A DNA stretch of 64,000 nucleotides. Source: Bacteroidales bacterium SW299 (GTDB lineage Bacteria; Bacteroidota; Bacteroidia; Bacteroidales; Bacteroidaceae). Numbering within the stretch: the first letter of the stretch is position 1; each line of letters opens with the position of its first letter. Made by a program: the position numbers and the translations under genes. Shown here one piece after another: positions 32,383 through 41,836 of this stretch. The DNA lies in the NCBI GenBank assembly GCA_019550975.1, contig SDWH01000004.1, forward strand, positions 124,001 through 188,000. The letters are read 5' to 3'. Below the pieces are notes generated by a model that saw only the letters and a program-made list of their open reading frames with translations, had not been told where the DNA came from and made no database searches.

Positions 32383-33017
32383 TCGTAAAAGTATGCGGCA
32401 TGACCGACGGAGAAAATATCCGCCAGGCCGAAAAAACGGACATTCAATGGATGGGATTCATCTTTTATCCTCCCTCTCCGCGCTGCGTCCACCGCAAGCC
32501 CGACTATCTGCCCGAAACGGTCGGGCGTGTAGGGGTATTCGTTGACGCAGCGACAGAAGCGATCTTGCAGATTGCAGACGAGTGGAACCTGGAACTGGTA
32601 CAACTGCACGGGAAAGAAACGCCGGAACAATGCAGCACACTGCGGAAAAGCGGACTGAAAACAATCAAGGCTTTTTCCGTGGGGAGCAGGGAAGCATTGC
32701 ATTCCGTCGCTCCCTACGAGAACTCCTGCGACTTTTTCCTGTTCGACACACCCTGCACGGAACATGGAGGCTCGGGACGCTCCTTCAACTGGAGCCTGCT
32801 GAAAGACTATACAGGAAGCACCCCCTTCCTCCTGAGCGGCGGACTGAATCCGGACAGCATCGGAGCATTGTCCCGGTTCACCCACCCGCAATGGGCAGGA
32901 ATAGACCTGAACAGCGGGTTCGAACTGGCGCCGGGCATCAAGGATACAGAAGCCCTCGGCAAGTTTATCAGAGAATTCAAGAAAATGTATTCACAACAAA
33001 AACAACAAGCATTATGA
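32379..33017 (+). CDS. trpF: Phosphoribosylanthranilate isomerase
   Basis: Amadori rearrangement of phosphoribosylanthranilate. 212 aa; starts MIVKVCGMTDGENI, where Cys6 is the expected general base, and has FLFDTP with the catalytic Asp. The stop codon overlaps the trpA start (ATGA), continuing tight coupling through the operon. Confidence 0.94.
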   Translation: MIVKVCGMTDGENIRQAEKTDIQWMGFIFYPPSPRCVHRKPDYLPETVGRVGVFVDAATEAILQIADEWNLELVQLHGKETPEQCSTLRKSGLKTIKAFSVGSREALHSVAPYENSCDFFLFDTPCTEHGGSGRSFNWSLLKDYTGSTPFLLSGGLNPDSIGALSRFTHPQWAGIDLNSGFELAPGIKDTEALGKFIREFKKMYSQQKQQAL

Positions 33018-33790
33018 ACCGTATCAACAAATTATTCAGCGAAAAAAAACACAATATCCTGTCGGTATATTTCTGCGCAGGAGATCCGACACCGGAAAGC
33101 GTACCTCAAATCATACGCACGCTTGAAAAGAAAGGAATAGACATGATAGAAATCGGAATCCCGTTCAGCGACCCGATGGCGGACGGTCCCGTGATCCAGA
33201 ACGCAGCCATGCATGCGCTGCGCAACGGGATGACGCTGCGCAAACTGTTCGGACAGCTGGCCGGCATCCGGCAAGACGTAACCGTCCCTCTCATACTGAT
33301 GGGCTACCTCAACCCTATCCTGCAATACGGATTTGAAAACTTCTGCGCCTCCTGCCGCGAATACGGAATCGACGGGGTCATTATCCCTGACCTTCCGTTC
33401 AAGGAGTATCAGGAAGAATTCCGAGCCACGGCAGAAAAATACGACATCAGAATCATCATGCTCATCACGCCCGAAACAAGCGAAGAAAGAATCAGGCAGA
33501 TTGACGAACATACCGACGGATTCATCTACATGGTTTCCTCTGCCGCCATCACCGGAGCACAAAAGAACTTCAACGAACAGAAGCAGGCTTACTTCAAACG
33601 GATTGACGGAATGAATCTGCGAAATCCGCGGATGATCGGTTTCGGAATCTCAAACCGGCAGACATTCGAAGCAGCCTCATCATACGCCGCAGGATGTATC
33701 ATCGGAAGCAAGTTCATCACACTTCTGGAAGAAGAAAAAGGCGATGCAGCTAAAGCGGCCGACCGTCTGCTGGATGCGCTCAGACAATAA
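33014..33790 (+). CDS. trpA: Tryptophan synthase alpha chain
   Basis: Cleaves indole-3-glycerol phosphate to indole for TrpB. 258 aa; VYFCAGDPTPE, the catalytic Glu in MIEIGIPFSDPMADGPVIQ with the Asp in MADG, and the phosphate-site GFGISN near the C-terminus. Start at 33014 by overlap with the trpF stop. It ends the operon, 109 bases before the asparaginase gene, with a separate promoter box in between. Confidence 0.95.
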   Translation: MNRINKLFSEKKHNILSVYFCAGDPTPESVPQIIRTLEKKGIDMIEIGIPFSDPMADGPVIQNAAMHALRNGMTLRKLFGQLAGIRQDVTVPLILMGYLNPILQYGFENFCASCREYGIDGVIIPDLPFKEYQEEFRATAEKYDIRIIMLITPETSEERIRQIDEHTDGFIYMVSSAAITGAQKNFNEQKQAYFKRIDGMNLRNPRMIGFGISNRQTFEAASSYAAGCIIGSKFITLLEEEKGDAAKAADRLLDALRQ

Positions 33791-33860
33791 AAAACCGGGC
33801 AGGACGCGTACATTTTGCTATTTTTCCATCCCGTTTCTTCTCCATCACACCGAAAAATAC

Positions 33861-33868
33861 TATCTTTG
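33861..33868 (+). promoter_or_regulatory. -7 box of the asparaginase gene
   Basis: TATCTTTG about 30 bases before the ATG at 33899. It places the asparaginase in its own transcription unit and excludes the in-frame start at 33815. Confidence 0.5.
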
Positions 33869-33898
33869 TGCCAATTAAGCATAGAAACAAAAGACAAC

Positions 33899-34948
33899 AT
33901 GATAAGACCAGATTATCCTTCCGTTCTGCTCATTTACACTGGAGGAACAATCGGTATGATAGAGAATCCGGAAACCGGAGCATTGGAAGCGTTCAACTTC
34001 GACCAATTGCAGGAAAATGTACCGGAATTGAAGCGGTTCAACTACCGTATCTCATCGTATCAGTTCAATCCGCCCATCGACTCCTCCGACATGGAACCGT
34101 CACTTTGGGCCAAACTTGTGAAGATCATCGAGTACAACTATGAAAATTTCGACGGATTCGTCATTCTTCATGGAACTGATACGATGGCTTACACGGCCTC
34201 GGCACTGAGCTTCATGCTTGAGAACCTGAGCAAACCGGTCATCCTTACCGGAAGCCAGCTTCCGATCGGCGTTCTGCGCACCGACGGAAAAGAAAACCTG
34301 ATAACTTCCATCGAAATCGCGGCCGCAAAACACGCGGACGGAACAGCCATTGTGCCCGAAGTGTGCATCTTTTTCGAGAATCATCTGCTCCGAGGCAACC
34401 GGACAACCAAAATCAACGCGGAAAATTTCAACGCTTTCCGCTCATACAACTATCCGGCTCTCGCCACAGTGGGCATCCACATCAAGTATGAATACGACAA
34501 AATCCGGAAAGTGGATCCGACACTGCCGATGCACGCGCATTATGTATTCGACACAAACGTCATTATCCTGACCCTCTTTCCAGGCATACAGGAAAATATC
34601 GTAAGCACCGTACTTAACCTTCCGGGACTGAAAGCCGTAGTCCTCAAGACATACGGATCGGGAAATGCACCGCAAAAGGAATGGTTCATCCGCCTGCTGG
34701 CCGACGCCACCCGCCGCGGCATCGTCATAGTAAACATATCGCAATGCCAGACAGGCATGGTAGAAATGGCGCGCTACGAAACCGGACTGCAGCTCATTGA
34801 TGCCGGCGTGATCAGCGGATATGACTCGACGGTAGAAAGCGTGCTCACCAAACTGATGTTTCTGCTGGGACACAATCTATCGCCGAAAGAAATACGCAAC
34901 GAACTGAGCCACCCGTTGGCCGGAGAATTTACCCGCCCCAAACTGTAA
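33899..34948 (+). CDS. ansA: Type I L-asparaginase
   Basis: Hydrolyses L-asparagine to aspartate and ammonia. 349 aa with the N-terminal nucleophile motif TGGTIG (Thr14-Gly19), the second motif HGTDTMAYTA and GSQLPIGVLRTDGKENL. No signal peptide, so the cytoplasmic type I enzyme rather than periplasmic type II. The start at 33899 (MIRPDYPS) follows a TATCTTTG box. Nothing suggests co-transcription with the trp operon. It is followed by a promoter region for the RprY-like regulator. Confidence 0.92.
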   Translation: MIRPDYPSVLLIYTGGTIGMIENPETGALEAFNFDQLQENVPELKRFNYRISSYQFNPPIDSSDMEPSLWAKLVKIIEYNYENFDGFVILHGTDTMAYTASALSFMLENLSKPVILTGSQLPIGVLRTDGKENLITSIEIAAAKHADGTAIVPEVCIFFENHLLRGNRTTKINAENFNAFRSYNYPALATVGIHIKYEYDKIRKVDPTLPMHAHYVFDTNVIILTLFPGIQENIVSTVLNLPGLKAVVLKTYGSGNAPQKEWFIRLLADATRRGIVIVNISQCQTGMVEMARYETGLQLIDAGVISGYDSTVESVLTKLMFLLGHNLSPKEIRNELSHPLAGEFTRPKL

Positions 34949-35050
34949 CATAATTGTAACAGTTATTTCATAAGGAAGAAACAAGATACGGCCATCTTTG
35001 CCTTCAAAAACAGACCAAACATTTCTAATTATAAAAAACGGAAACAAACC

Positions 35051-35740
35051 ATGAACAATGATTATCGTATATTGGTCGTAGATGACGAAGAAGATTTGTG
35101 CGAAATTCTGAAATTCAACCTTGAAATGGAAGGATATGCAGTAGACACAGCCAACTCCGCAGAGGAAGCTCTCAAACTGGATCTGGCTCAGTACAGCCTG
35201 CTGCTGCTCGACGTGATGATGGGAGAAATTTCCGGCTTCAAGATGGCCAGCATGCTGAAAAAGAACAAGGACACGCAAAACATACCCATCATATTCATCA
35301 CCGCCAAAGACACGGAAAACGACACGCTCACCGGATTCAACCTGGGCGCGGACGACTACATATCCAAACCGTTTTCATTGCGCGAGGTCGTAATGAGAGT
35401 AAAGGCCGTGCTGCGCCGCACAGCCGGAGTGCAGACACAGACTCCCGAACAGCTTGCATATAAGGGGCTGGTGGTAAACATACCGCAGAAAAAGGTGACC
35501 ATCAACGGCGAGGAAGCTCCGCTGACAAAAAAGGAATTTGAAATCCTTCTGCTTCTGCTGCAAAACCAGGGAAGAGTGTTCTCGCGCGAAGACATCCTTG
35601 CCAAAGTATGGCACGACGAAGTTTACGTGCTTGACCGTACCATTGATGTAAACATCACCCGCCTCCGCAAGAAAATCGGAGAATACGGCCAGCGAATCGT
35701 TACTCGCCTGGGATATGGATATTGTTTTGAATGTGAATAA
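35051..35740 (+). CDS. rprY: OmpR-type response regulator, RprY-like
   Basis: A 229-aa response regulator: receiver domain with the acidic pair DDEED (residues 11-15), the phospho-acceptor Asp54 in LLLLDVMMG, and FITAKDTEND...ISKPF with the conserved Thr and Lys; then an OmpR-type winged helix (KKEFEILLLLLQNQGRVFSREDIL...VLDRTIDVNITRLRKKI). With the following kinase it matches the RprX/RprY pair first described in Bacteroides fragilis. A CATCTTTG box at 34993-35000 is a possible promoter. Target genes not deducible. Confidence 0.88.
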   Translation: MNNDYRILVVDDEEDLCEILKFNLEMEGYAVDTANSAEEALKLDLAQYSLLLLDVMMGEISGFKMASMLKKNKDTQNIPIIFITAKDTENDTLTGFNLGADDYISKPFSLREVVMRVKAVLRRTAGVQTQTPEQLAYKGLVVNIPQKKVTINGEEAPLTKKEFEILLLLLQNQGRVFSREDILAKVWHDEVYVLDRTIDVNITRLRKKIGEYGQRIVTRLGYGYCFECE

Positions 35741-35766
35741 AAAAGACTGCGACTGCTAAAACTGCC

Positions 35767-37575
35767 ATGACTAAAATTTCTTTACGGTTTCTTTCGTTCA
35801 GCCAAAAGCTGTTCCTCTCCGTCGTGTTCCTTTTTCTGAGCTATGCCGTCTGCTTCATCCTCTTCCAGTACCAAAGAGAGAAGTCGTTCAAATCAGAACT
35901 GCTGAACATCCAGCTGCAAAACTACAACAACCAGGTATATGGTTTCATCGCCGACAACAAAGGCTTTACAGGAGAAACCATGCAGCATTATGTCACCACG
36001 CACATGATTCCCAACCTGCGGGTCACCATCATCAAACCGTCGGGACAGGTGATTTACGACAACACAAACCGAAACTGGAAATCGTTTGAGAACCACGCGG
36101 ACAGAGAAGAAATACAGGAAGCCTTAATGTACGGAAGCGGATACTCGATAGGCAGGCAGTCTGAATCGAATGAGGGGCAGGAATATTTTTACTCGGCACG
36201 CTACTACCCTCCCTACCGGCTCATTGTACGCTCTGCGCTTCCCTATAACGTAAGTCTGGCAGAACATTTGCGCGCAGACTCGGGCTACCTGTGGTTCGCG
36301 TTCATCATCTGTTTTCTTCTGCTTGTGATCTTCTACCGCTTCACCCGCAAGCTGGGAGTGTCGGTAACCAAATTGCAGCAGTTCGCCATGAAAGCGGACA
36401 GAAATGAGCCTATCGACATGGACATCCTGCAAACGTTCCCCAAAAACGAATTAGGAGAAATCTCCCAGCATATCATCAAAATCTACAAAAGACTGCACCG
36501 CACCAAAAGTGCCCTATACATCGAGCGCGAGAAACTGATTCTGCATCTTCAGACATCGCACGAGGGGCTGGGCGTGTTTACGAAAGAGAGAAAAGAAATC
36601 CTGGTGAACAATCTTTTCACTCAATACATCAACAATATATCCGACAGGCATCTGCATTCGACAGAAAAAATCTTTTCCATACCTGAGCTCCAGCCCATCA
36701 ATGACTTTCTGTCCCAGAACATCAGCACGGAGAGCTTCAGCAAAGAGGAGAAGCGCTTCTCGATGCACATCAACAAAAACGCGCGCTCTTTCACTATCGA
36801 GTGCATCATCTTTCAAGACATGTCGTTCGAAATATCAATCAATGACATGACACAGGAAGAAGAGCAGGCACGCCTGAAACGCCAGCTTACCCAAAACATT
36901 GCTCACGAACTGAAGACTCCGGTAAGCAGCATCCAAGGGTATCTTGAAACCATCATCAACAACCCCAACATCCCGCAGGAAAATGTGCGCTCGTTTCTTG
37001 AGCGAAGCTACGCGCAAAGCAACCGCCTGACTTACCTGCTCCGCGACATATCGGTGCTGACACGCATGGACGAAGCCCCCGAAATGGTGGAAAAGGAAAC
37101 GGTCAACCTCAGCAAGATTGTCGGAAACATTCTGAACGAGGTGGCTATGGGACTTGAAGAGAAACATATCACGGTGGTCAACAAGATGCCGATGAACCTT
37201 ATTGTGACCGGAAGCAGCTCGCTGCTGTACTCGATTTTCCGCAACCTGACAGACAATGCCATAGCTTATGCAGGCACAAACATCAAAATAACCATCAGCT
37301 GCTTCCGGGAGGACGAACGCTACTATTATTTCAGCTTTTCCGACACTGGCGTAGGAGTCCCTGAAGAACACTTGAACCGCCTGTTCGAACGGTTCTACAG
37401 GGTAGACAAGGGACGCTCCCGCAAACTGGGAGGAACCGGCCTCGGCCTTGCCATCGTAAAAAATGCGGTCATGTTCCACGGAGGCACAATCTTCGCGAAA
37501 AACAGAGCAGAAGGAGGCCTTGAATTCGTATTTACACTGCTGAAAGATTCCGGACCCAATATACGGGAACAATGA
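35767..37575 (+). CDS. rprX: Sensor histidine kinase, RprX-like
   Basis: A 602-aa membrane kinase with transmembrane helices at about 15-33 and 173-190 enclosing a periplasmic sensor region of about 140 residues, a cytoplasmic PAS-like stretch, HisKA domain with H-box NIAHELKTPVSS (His380) and HATPase with NLTDNAIAY (N box), DTGVGVPEEHL (G1) and GGTGLGLAIVK (G2). It starts 26 bases after the regulator stop and is co-transcribed. Its stop is followed within 35 bases by a palindrome array and a hairpin at 37700-37740. Confidence 0.9.
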   Translation: MTKISLRFLSFSQKLFLSVVFLFLSYAVCFILFQYQREKSFKSELLNIQLQNYNNQVYGFIADNKGFTGETMQHYVTTHMIPNLRVTIIKPSGQVIYDNTNRNWKSFENHADREEIQEALMYGSGYSIGRQSESNEGQEYFYSARYYPPYRLIVRSALPYNVSLAEHLRADSGYLWFAFIICFLLLVIFYRFTRKLGVSVTKLQQFAMKADRNEPIDMDILQTFPKNELGEISQHIIKIYKRLHRTKSALYIEREKLILHLQTSHEGLGVFTKERKEILVNNLFTQYINNISDRHLHSTEKIFSIPELQPINDFLSQNISTESFSKEEKRFSMHINKNARSFTIECIIFQDMSFEISINDMTQEEEQARLKRQLTQNIAHELKTPVSSIQGYLETIINNPNIPQENVRSFLERSYAQSNRLTYLLRDISVLTRMDEAPEMVEKETVNLSKIVGNILNEVAMGLEEKHITVVNKMPMNLIVTGSSSLLYSIFRNLTDNAIAYAGTNIKITISCFREDERYYYFSFSDTGVGVPEEHLNRLFERFYRVDKGRSRKLGGTGLGLAIVKNAVMFHGGTIFAKNRAEGGLEFVFTLLKDSGPNIREQ

Positions 37576-37607
37576 CACAATCCGAATGATACCGGAGCTA
37601 ATTCTAT

Positions 37608-37688
37608 GTTCCAGCGTTTGGGCTATACAGTCCAGCAGCTGGACTGTATAGTCCACGTATGTGGACCGTACGGTTCACGCGCTGGACT
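37608..37688. repeat. Four-unit palindrome array, 21-22-bp period (type 2)
   Basis: Units centred near 37616, 37637, 37658.5 and 37680: GTTCCAGCGTTTGGGCT (weak), AGTCCAGCAGCTGGACT (perfect 7-3-7), GTCCACGTATGTGGAC (perfect 6-4-6) and GGTTCACGCGCTGGACT (pairing with G-U). It keeps the four-unit layout of the other arrays but a different core (GTCCA rather than ATCTCCA). It lies between the convergent rprX-like and lipoprotein genes. Confidence 0.75.
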
Positions 37689-37699
37689 ATAGAATACAC

Positions 37700-37740
37700 A
37701 GGCGCATGTGCGTATTTCCCATGGGAAAACACATACGCCT
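37700..37740. repeat. Imperfect hairpin after the palindrome array
   Basis: AGGCGCATGTGCGTATTTCCC and the reverse complement of GGGAAAACACATACGCCT are close matches around ATG, giving a long imperfect stem. No T-run follows, so a terminator role is uncertain; it may be part of the array element. Confidence 0.4.
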
Positions 37741-37820
37741 CAACTGCTCAGCGCAAAAAAGAAGCGAACAAGAAAACCTCCGGAAAACGGAGATGCAACA
37801 GCCAAAAGAGGCGTCAGGAA

Positions 37821-38609
37821 CTATCTTACCCGGTAGGTCAGTTCTCCGTCACGGCTGATGCCCAGTCTTACGTTATAGCAAATGGCACCGCCCGGAACGC
37901 AAAGAGTGGCCTGATACCAGAAGCCTTCGCTGTCGATCCCCGCAAAATTCATATCAGACAAGATGGCAGAGCGCAGAAAATCCGCAGGAACCACTTGCGA
38001 GAACATTTCCTTATTCATATCGCGTGCAAACAGGCATTTCTTTCCCTGGTATATACAGATATGGATAATGTTGTCGTAGTAAATGTTCTCAACGGGAAGC
38101 CCTTCTTCGCTCACGCCCATATTGACAACTTTCTTTCTGGTCGGATTGATGTAAGCATACCCTCTGAAACGTTCTCCGCCATAAACGATGACAGAGTCCT
38201 TTTCAACGACCTCATCGGCCGTTTCCGGCACTTCCACCGCTGTTCCGAACGAGATCGTGTCCGTTTCGGCCTTGTGCAGGGAAACCATATCGCCGGCAAG
38301 CGTCCGATATCGCAGGAAGTACATTCCCCTTTCCTGTATCGGATAGTTCAACGTGTCCGCCCCGAATACGACCAGCGTATCATTCCTCACCGTAAAAGAC
38401 ATGGGCAGGTTTATCTGGCTGGCATAATAGATGCTGTCGCCTTTGATCTTGAAAAGCGGAAGCTCCGTATTATCATCCAGCCATATCCCCTGAAGCTCAT
38501 GCACAGCCGTCGAATCAATCTCATCCTTGCGCTCTTCGCCGTTCTTCTGCGACGAGTTACACGCTACGCATAAAAGCACGCAGAGTGCCGTGAAATGAAA
38601 CTTTCTCAT
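37821..38609 (-). CDS. DUF4738-like lipoprotein
   Basis: A 262-aa predicted lipoprotein, signal MRKFHFTALCVLLCVAC with the Cys at residue 17. The mature part is beta-rich with a repeating style, ELQGIWLDDNTELPLFKIKGDSIYYASQINLPMSFTV, followed by a second half (GGERFRGYAYINPTRKKVVNMGV...) that resembles proteins I know as DUF4738 in Bacteroides. Function unknown. Upstream, after 34 bases, is the UDP-glucose dehydrogenase gene in the same direction, so they may share a transcript. Confidence 0.7.
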   Translation of the reverse strand: MRKFHFTALCVLLCVACNSSQKNGEERKDEIDSTAVHELQGIWLDDNTELPLFKIKGDSIYYASQINLPMSFTVRNDTLVVFGADTLNYPIQERGMYFLRYRTLAGDMVSLHKAETDTISFGTAVEVPETADEVVEKDSVIVYGGERFRGYAYINPTRKKVVNMGVSEEGLPVENIYYDNIIHICIYQGKKCLFARDMNKEMFSQVVPADFLRSAILSDMNFAGIDSEGFWYQATLCVPGGAICYNVRLGISRDGELTYRVR

Positions 38610-38643
38610 ATTCTTTCCTTATGCCTTGCCTCTGCCAAGCCGG

Positions 38644-39960
38644 CTATTTGCTTCCGATGCAATGGTAGGCAATGCCTGATTCGGCAAGTTCTTTTCTGTC
38701 ATAAATATTGCGTCCGTCAAAAATGACGGCATTGTTCATTGTCTTCTTGATGACTCCCCATGCGGGCAGACGGAATTCTTTCCATTCGGTCACGAGCAGC
38801 AAGGCATCAGCATCAAGCAAGGCATCGTACATGTCGCAGGCATAATAGACGGCATCCCCGAAACGGCGGCGGGCCTCGTCCATGGCGGCCGGATCGTAAG
38901 CACGCACAACGCATCCCGCCTTCAGCAGCCGGTCAACCAGCACCAGTGCAGGAGCCTCGCGCATATCATCGGTTTCAGGTTTGAAGGCAAGCCCCCAAAG
39001 AGCAATTGTCAGGCCTTTCAGATTCCCCTCATAATATTTCTCAAGCTTACGGAAAAGGATATCCTTCTGGTCTTCATTGACTGCTTCCACCATCTTGAGC
39101 ACGCGCATCGAATAGCCGTGCTCTTCTGCCGTGCGGATAAGCGCCTTCACGTCTTTCGGGAAGCAGGAGCCGCCGTATCCGCAGCCCGGATACAGAAATT
39201 TCCGCCCGATTCTCGTATCTGACCCCAAACCGCTCCGCACCATGTTTACGTCGGCGCCCACCAGTTCACAAAGATTGGCAATGTCATTCATAAAGCTGAT
39301 GCGGGTGGCCAGCATTGAGTTGGCCGCATATTTGGTCATTTCAGCCGAAGGTATATCCATAAATATCACCCGGAAATTGTTGAGGAGGAACGGACGATAA
39401 AGCTTGCTCATCAGTTCTTTCGCCCTTTCCGAATCAACGCCCACCACCACACGGTCGGGAGTCATGAAGTCTTTTATGGCATTTCCTTCTTTCAGGAATT
39501 CCGGATTGGAAGCCACGTCGAAATCTATCTGAACGCCTCTGTTGCGCAGCTCTTCCTCTATCACGGCCTTCACCTTGCGCGCCGTCCCCACAGGTACCGT
39601 GCTCTTTGTCACCACCAGCACATAACGGTTCATGTTCCGCCCGATAGTATGAGCCACCTCAAGCACGTACTGCAAGTCTGCGCTTCCGTCCTCATTGGGA
39701 GGAGTGCCGACAGCCGTAAATACGATAGACACATCGTCCAAACAGTTTTCGAGCGAAGTCGTAAAGCTCAGTCTGCCGGCCTTTACATTACGGAGAACCA
39801 TTTCCTCCAGCCCCGGCTCATAAATGGGAATCTCACCCTTATTCAACGACGCGATCTTTTCGGCGTTCGTATCAACGCAAACCACATTCGCTCCGGTTTC
39901 TGCAAAACAAGTGCCCGACACCAAGCCCACGTATCCTGTTCCGACAATAGCTATATTCAT
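38644..39960 (-). CDS. ugd: UDP-glucose 6-dehydrogenase
   Basis: Oxidises UDP-glucose to UDP-glucuronate for capsule or other polysaccharides. 438 aa; N-terminal NAD-binding IVGTGYVGLVSGTCFAETG, catalytic Lys region PEFLKEGNAIKDF, the active-site Cys in PGCGYGGSCFPKDVKAL, and the C-terminal UDP-binding GLAFKPETDDMREAPAL. Single gene with no capsule cluster nearby. A TAATTTTG box at 40002-39995 (minus strand) is a possible promoter. Confidence 0.95.
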   Translation of the reverse strand: MNIAIVGTGYVGLVSGTCFAETGANVVCVDTNAEKIASLNKGEIPIYEPGLEEMVLRNVKAGRLSFTTSLENCLDDVSIVFTAVGTPPNEDGSADLQYVLEVAHTIGRNMNRYVLVVTKSTVPVGTARKVKAVIEEELRNRGVQIDFDVASNPEFLKEGNAIKDFMTPDRVVVGVDSERAKELMSKLYRPFLLNNFRVIFMDIPSAEMTKYAANSMLATRISFMNDIANLCELVGADVNMVRSGLGSDTRIGRKFLYPGCGYGGSCFPKDVKALIRTAEEHGYSMRVLKMVEAVNEDQKDILFRKLEKYYEGNLKGLTIALWGLAFKPETDDMREAPALVLVDRLLKAGCVVRAYDPAAMDEARRRFGDAVYYACDMYDALLDADALLLVTEWKEFRLPAWGVIKKTMNNAVIFDGRNIYDRKELAESGIAYHCIGSK

Positions 39961-40067
39961 ACCCTTGAACTGTTTTTTTAAATGTTTCAGCGCACAAAAT
40001 TATAACAAATTTGGATTAGATGAGAAATTTGACTCAGAAAGATACTTCAGATAACAGAAAAAAATAT

Positions 40068-40075
40068 TAATTTTG
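40068..40075 (+). promoter_or_regulatory. -7 box of the HU-SPOR gene
   Basis: TAATTTTG ends five bases before the ATG at 40080, predicting a nearly leaderless mRNA. No clear -33 element. Confidence 0.4.
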
Positions 40076-40079
40076 CGTT

Positions 40080-41168
40080 ATGAATGAATTAGCGAAACAT
40101 ATAGAAGTATTGCTGCTTGAGAACGACTGTGTCATCGTTCCGGGGCTGGGGGGATTCATCGCGCACAACCGTCCGGCATCCTATGCAGAAGAAAAACATA
40201 TATTCGAGCCTCCCATGCGCACCGTGGGGTTTAATCCGCAACTCATCATCAACGACGGATTGCTCGCGCAGTCATACATGCAGACATACAACACCGACTT
40301 TCCCGACGCAACGAGAAGAATTGAAAAGACGGTAAACGCAATCAAAGAAGACATTTATCGGGAAGGACAGGTAAAGCTGGAAAATATCGGCACATTATAT
40401 TATAATATGAACGGACTGTATGAGTTTGAACCGTCAACCCGTTCTTTCTTCACTCCGGACCTTTACGGCCTGGAAGGATTCAGCATGGCTCCTCTCGCTG
40501 AAATCCGCCGCATACCTTCCGTTCCCGTGCCCGCCAAGGACGAAAGCAAAACAACGGTTTCGTTGTATAATTGGCTGCGCACCACTGTAGCGGTTGCAGC
40601 GGCTGTTCTGCTGTTCTTTATCCTCTCCACTCCGGTAGAGAACACTTACATAGACGACGCCAACTTCGCTTCGCTCGGCTCGATCGACATGTTCGATGCC
40701 ATCCGCGACCAGTCTGTCGCCACTTCCCTTTCTCTGCAAAAGCAAGAAAGCCCGAGCAAAGAAGACGACAAGAAAAAAGCGCGCAACAATATCAATACGC
40801 TCAAGCCGGTCAAAGTAAAAACCGAAACCGTAGCGGCCAAAACAGCAACAAAAAACATAGCAAAGGCGGAGAAGAAGACTGAAAAGGTGGAGAAAAAAAC
40901 AGAAAAGGCAGAGAAGAAAACTGAAAAGAAGGTTTCCGGAAAACGTTCCTATGTCATAGTGGCCAGCCTGACCAGCAATGCCGACGCGCAGAGAACGCTG
41001 AAGAGCTTCATAAAAGACGGCTATACAGACGCAGAAGTCGTAGAGTCGAACGGCCGCTTCCGCATCGCCCTCGGGCACTTCTCGAATGAAGCCGATGCTT
41101 ACCGCAAAGTGCAGGAGATCAGAAAGATTGACAGCTTCAAGAATGCATGGGTCTTCACATCCAAATAA
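40080..41168 (+). CDS. CCDC81-like HU domain protein with SPOR domain
   Basis: A 362-aa protein. Residues 1-140 resemble the bacterial CCDC81-type HU-like domains (MNELAKHIEVLLLENDCVIVPGLGGFIAHNRPASY, then VNAIKEDIYREGQVKLENIGTLYYNMNG). A transmembrane helix lies at about 166-184, then a Lys/Glu-rich linker (repeats such as KTEKAEKKTEKK), and a C-terminal SPOR domain (SYVIVASLTSNADAQRTLKSF...FRIALGHFSNEADAY), which binds denuded septal peptidoglycan. The layout suggests a cytoplasmic HU-like end and a periplasmic SPOR end, i.e. a link between division-site wall and the inside. That reading is inference. Confidence 0.85.
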   Translation: MNELAKHIEVLLLENDCVIVPGLGGFIAHNRPASYAEEKHIFEPPMRTVGFNPQLIINDGLLAQSYMQTYNTDFPDATRRIEKTVNAIKEDIYREGQVKLENIGTLYYNMNGLYEFEPSTRSFFTPDLYGLEGFSMAPLAEIRRIPSVPVPAKDESKTTVSLYNWLRTTVAVAAAVLLFFILSTPVENTYIDDANFASLGSIDMFDAIRDQSVATSLSLQKQESPSKEDDKKKARNNINTLKPVKVKTETVAAKTATKNIAKAEKKTEKVEKKTEKAEKKTEKKVSGKRSYVIVASLTSNADAQRTLKSFIKDGYTDAEVVESNGRFRIALGHFSNEADAYRKVQEIRKIDSFKNAWVFTSK

Positions 41169-41192
41169 CCATCTTATTCTTATTTTCCGCTT

Positions 41193-41735
41193 ATGAAACG
41201 TGTCAGATGCCCCAAGTGCGACAATTATATACAGTTTGATGAAACAAAATACGAAGAAGGACAGTCGCTCGTCTTTGTCTGCGACAATTGCAAAAAGCAA
41301 TTCAGCATCCGTATCGGAAAAACAAAGCTGAACGCAGCCAACCGCCGCGAAGAAAAAGTTGACGAAAAAGAAGGAATACAGGATTTCGGCAACATAACAG
41401 TCATCGAAAACATTTTCGCCTACAAACAAGTGTTCCCTCTCCACGAAGGAGACAACCTGATCGGAAGGCGCAACAAGGGGGACAAGATAGACATACCCAT
41501 TGAAAGCAATGACCCGAGCCTGGACAGAAGACACTGCTACATCAATGTTTCAAGAAACAAGCAGGGAAAACTGACCTATACGCTGCGCGACAACAACAGC
41601 GTGACGGGCACGTTCCTGATGAACAGCCTGCTCGGGCCGAAAGACCGCATACGGATTGAAGACGGCGCCGTGGTGAGTTTGGGAGCCACGACCTTTATCC
41701 TTCATGAAGCGCTTGCCGAGAATACGGACAGATAA
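41193..41735 (+). CDS. Zinc-ribbon FHA-domain protein
   Basis: A 180-aa protein: N-terminal zinc ribbon with Cys6/Cys9 and Cys30/Cys33 (CPKC...CDNC), followed by an FHA domain with the phosphothreonine-binding core LIGRRNKGDKIDIPIESNDPSLDRRHC and DNNSVTGTFLMN. FHA domains bind phosphothreonine, so it may act in Ser/Thr kinase signalling, but no such kinase is nearby. It lies 24 bases after the HU-SPOR gene and may be co-transcribed. Confidence 0.85.
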   Translation: MKRVRCPKCDNYIQFDETKYEEGQSLVFVCDNCKKQFSIRIGKTKLNAANRREEKVDEKEGIQDFGNITVIENIFAYKQVFPLHEGDNLIGRRNKGDKIDIPIESNDPSLDRRHCYINVSRNKQGKLTYTLRDNNSVTGTFLMNSLLGPKDRIRIEDGAVVSLGATTFILHEALAENTDR

Positions 41736-41836
41736 ACGCCTGCCCGCATAAGCAGGCTTCCCGGATCAGGCATGCGTCCTGCATATCCCGCACATGAAAC
41801 CCCGAAACGAATACTAACTTTTAACTTTTTACATAC

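Noticed and set aside
41737-41781. Hairpins GCCTGC/GCAGGC and CAGG/CCTG after the FHA gene as another array
   Set aside because: Centres are about 26 bases apart and only two units exist, so it does not fit the four-unit layout; perhaps an ordinary terminator.
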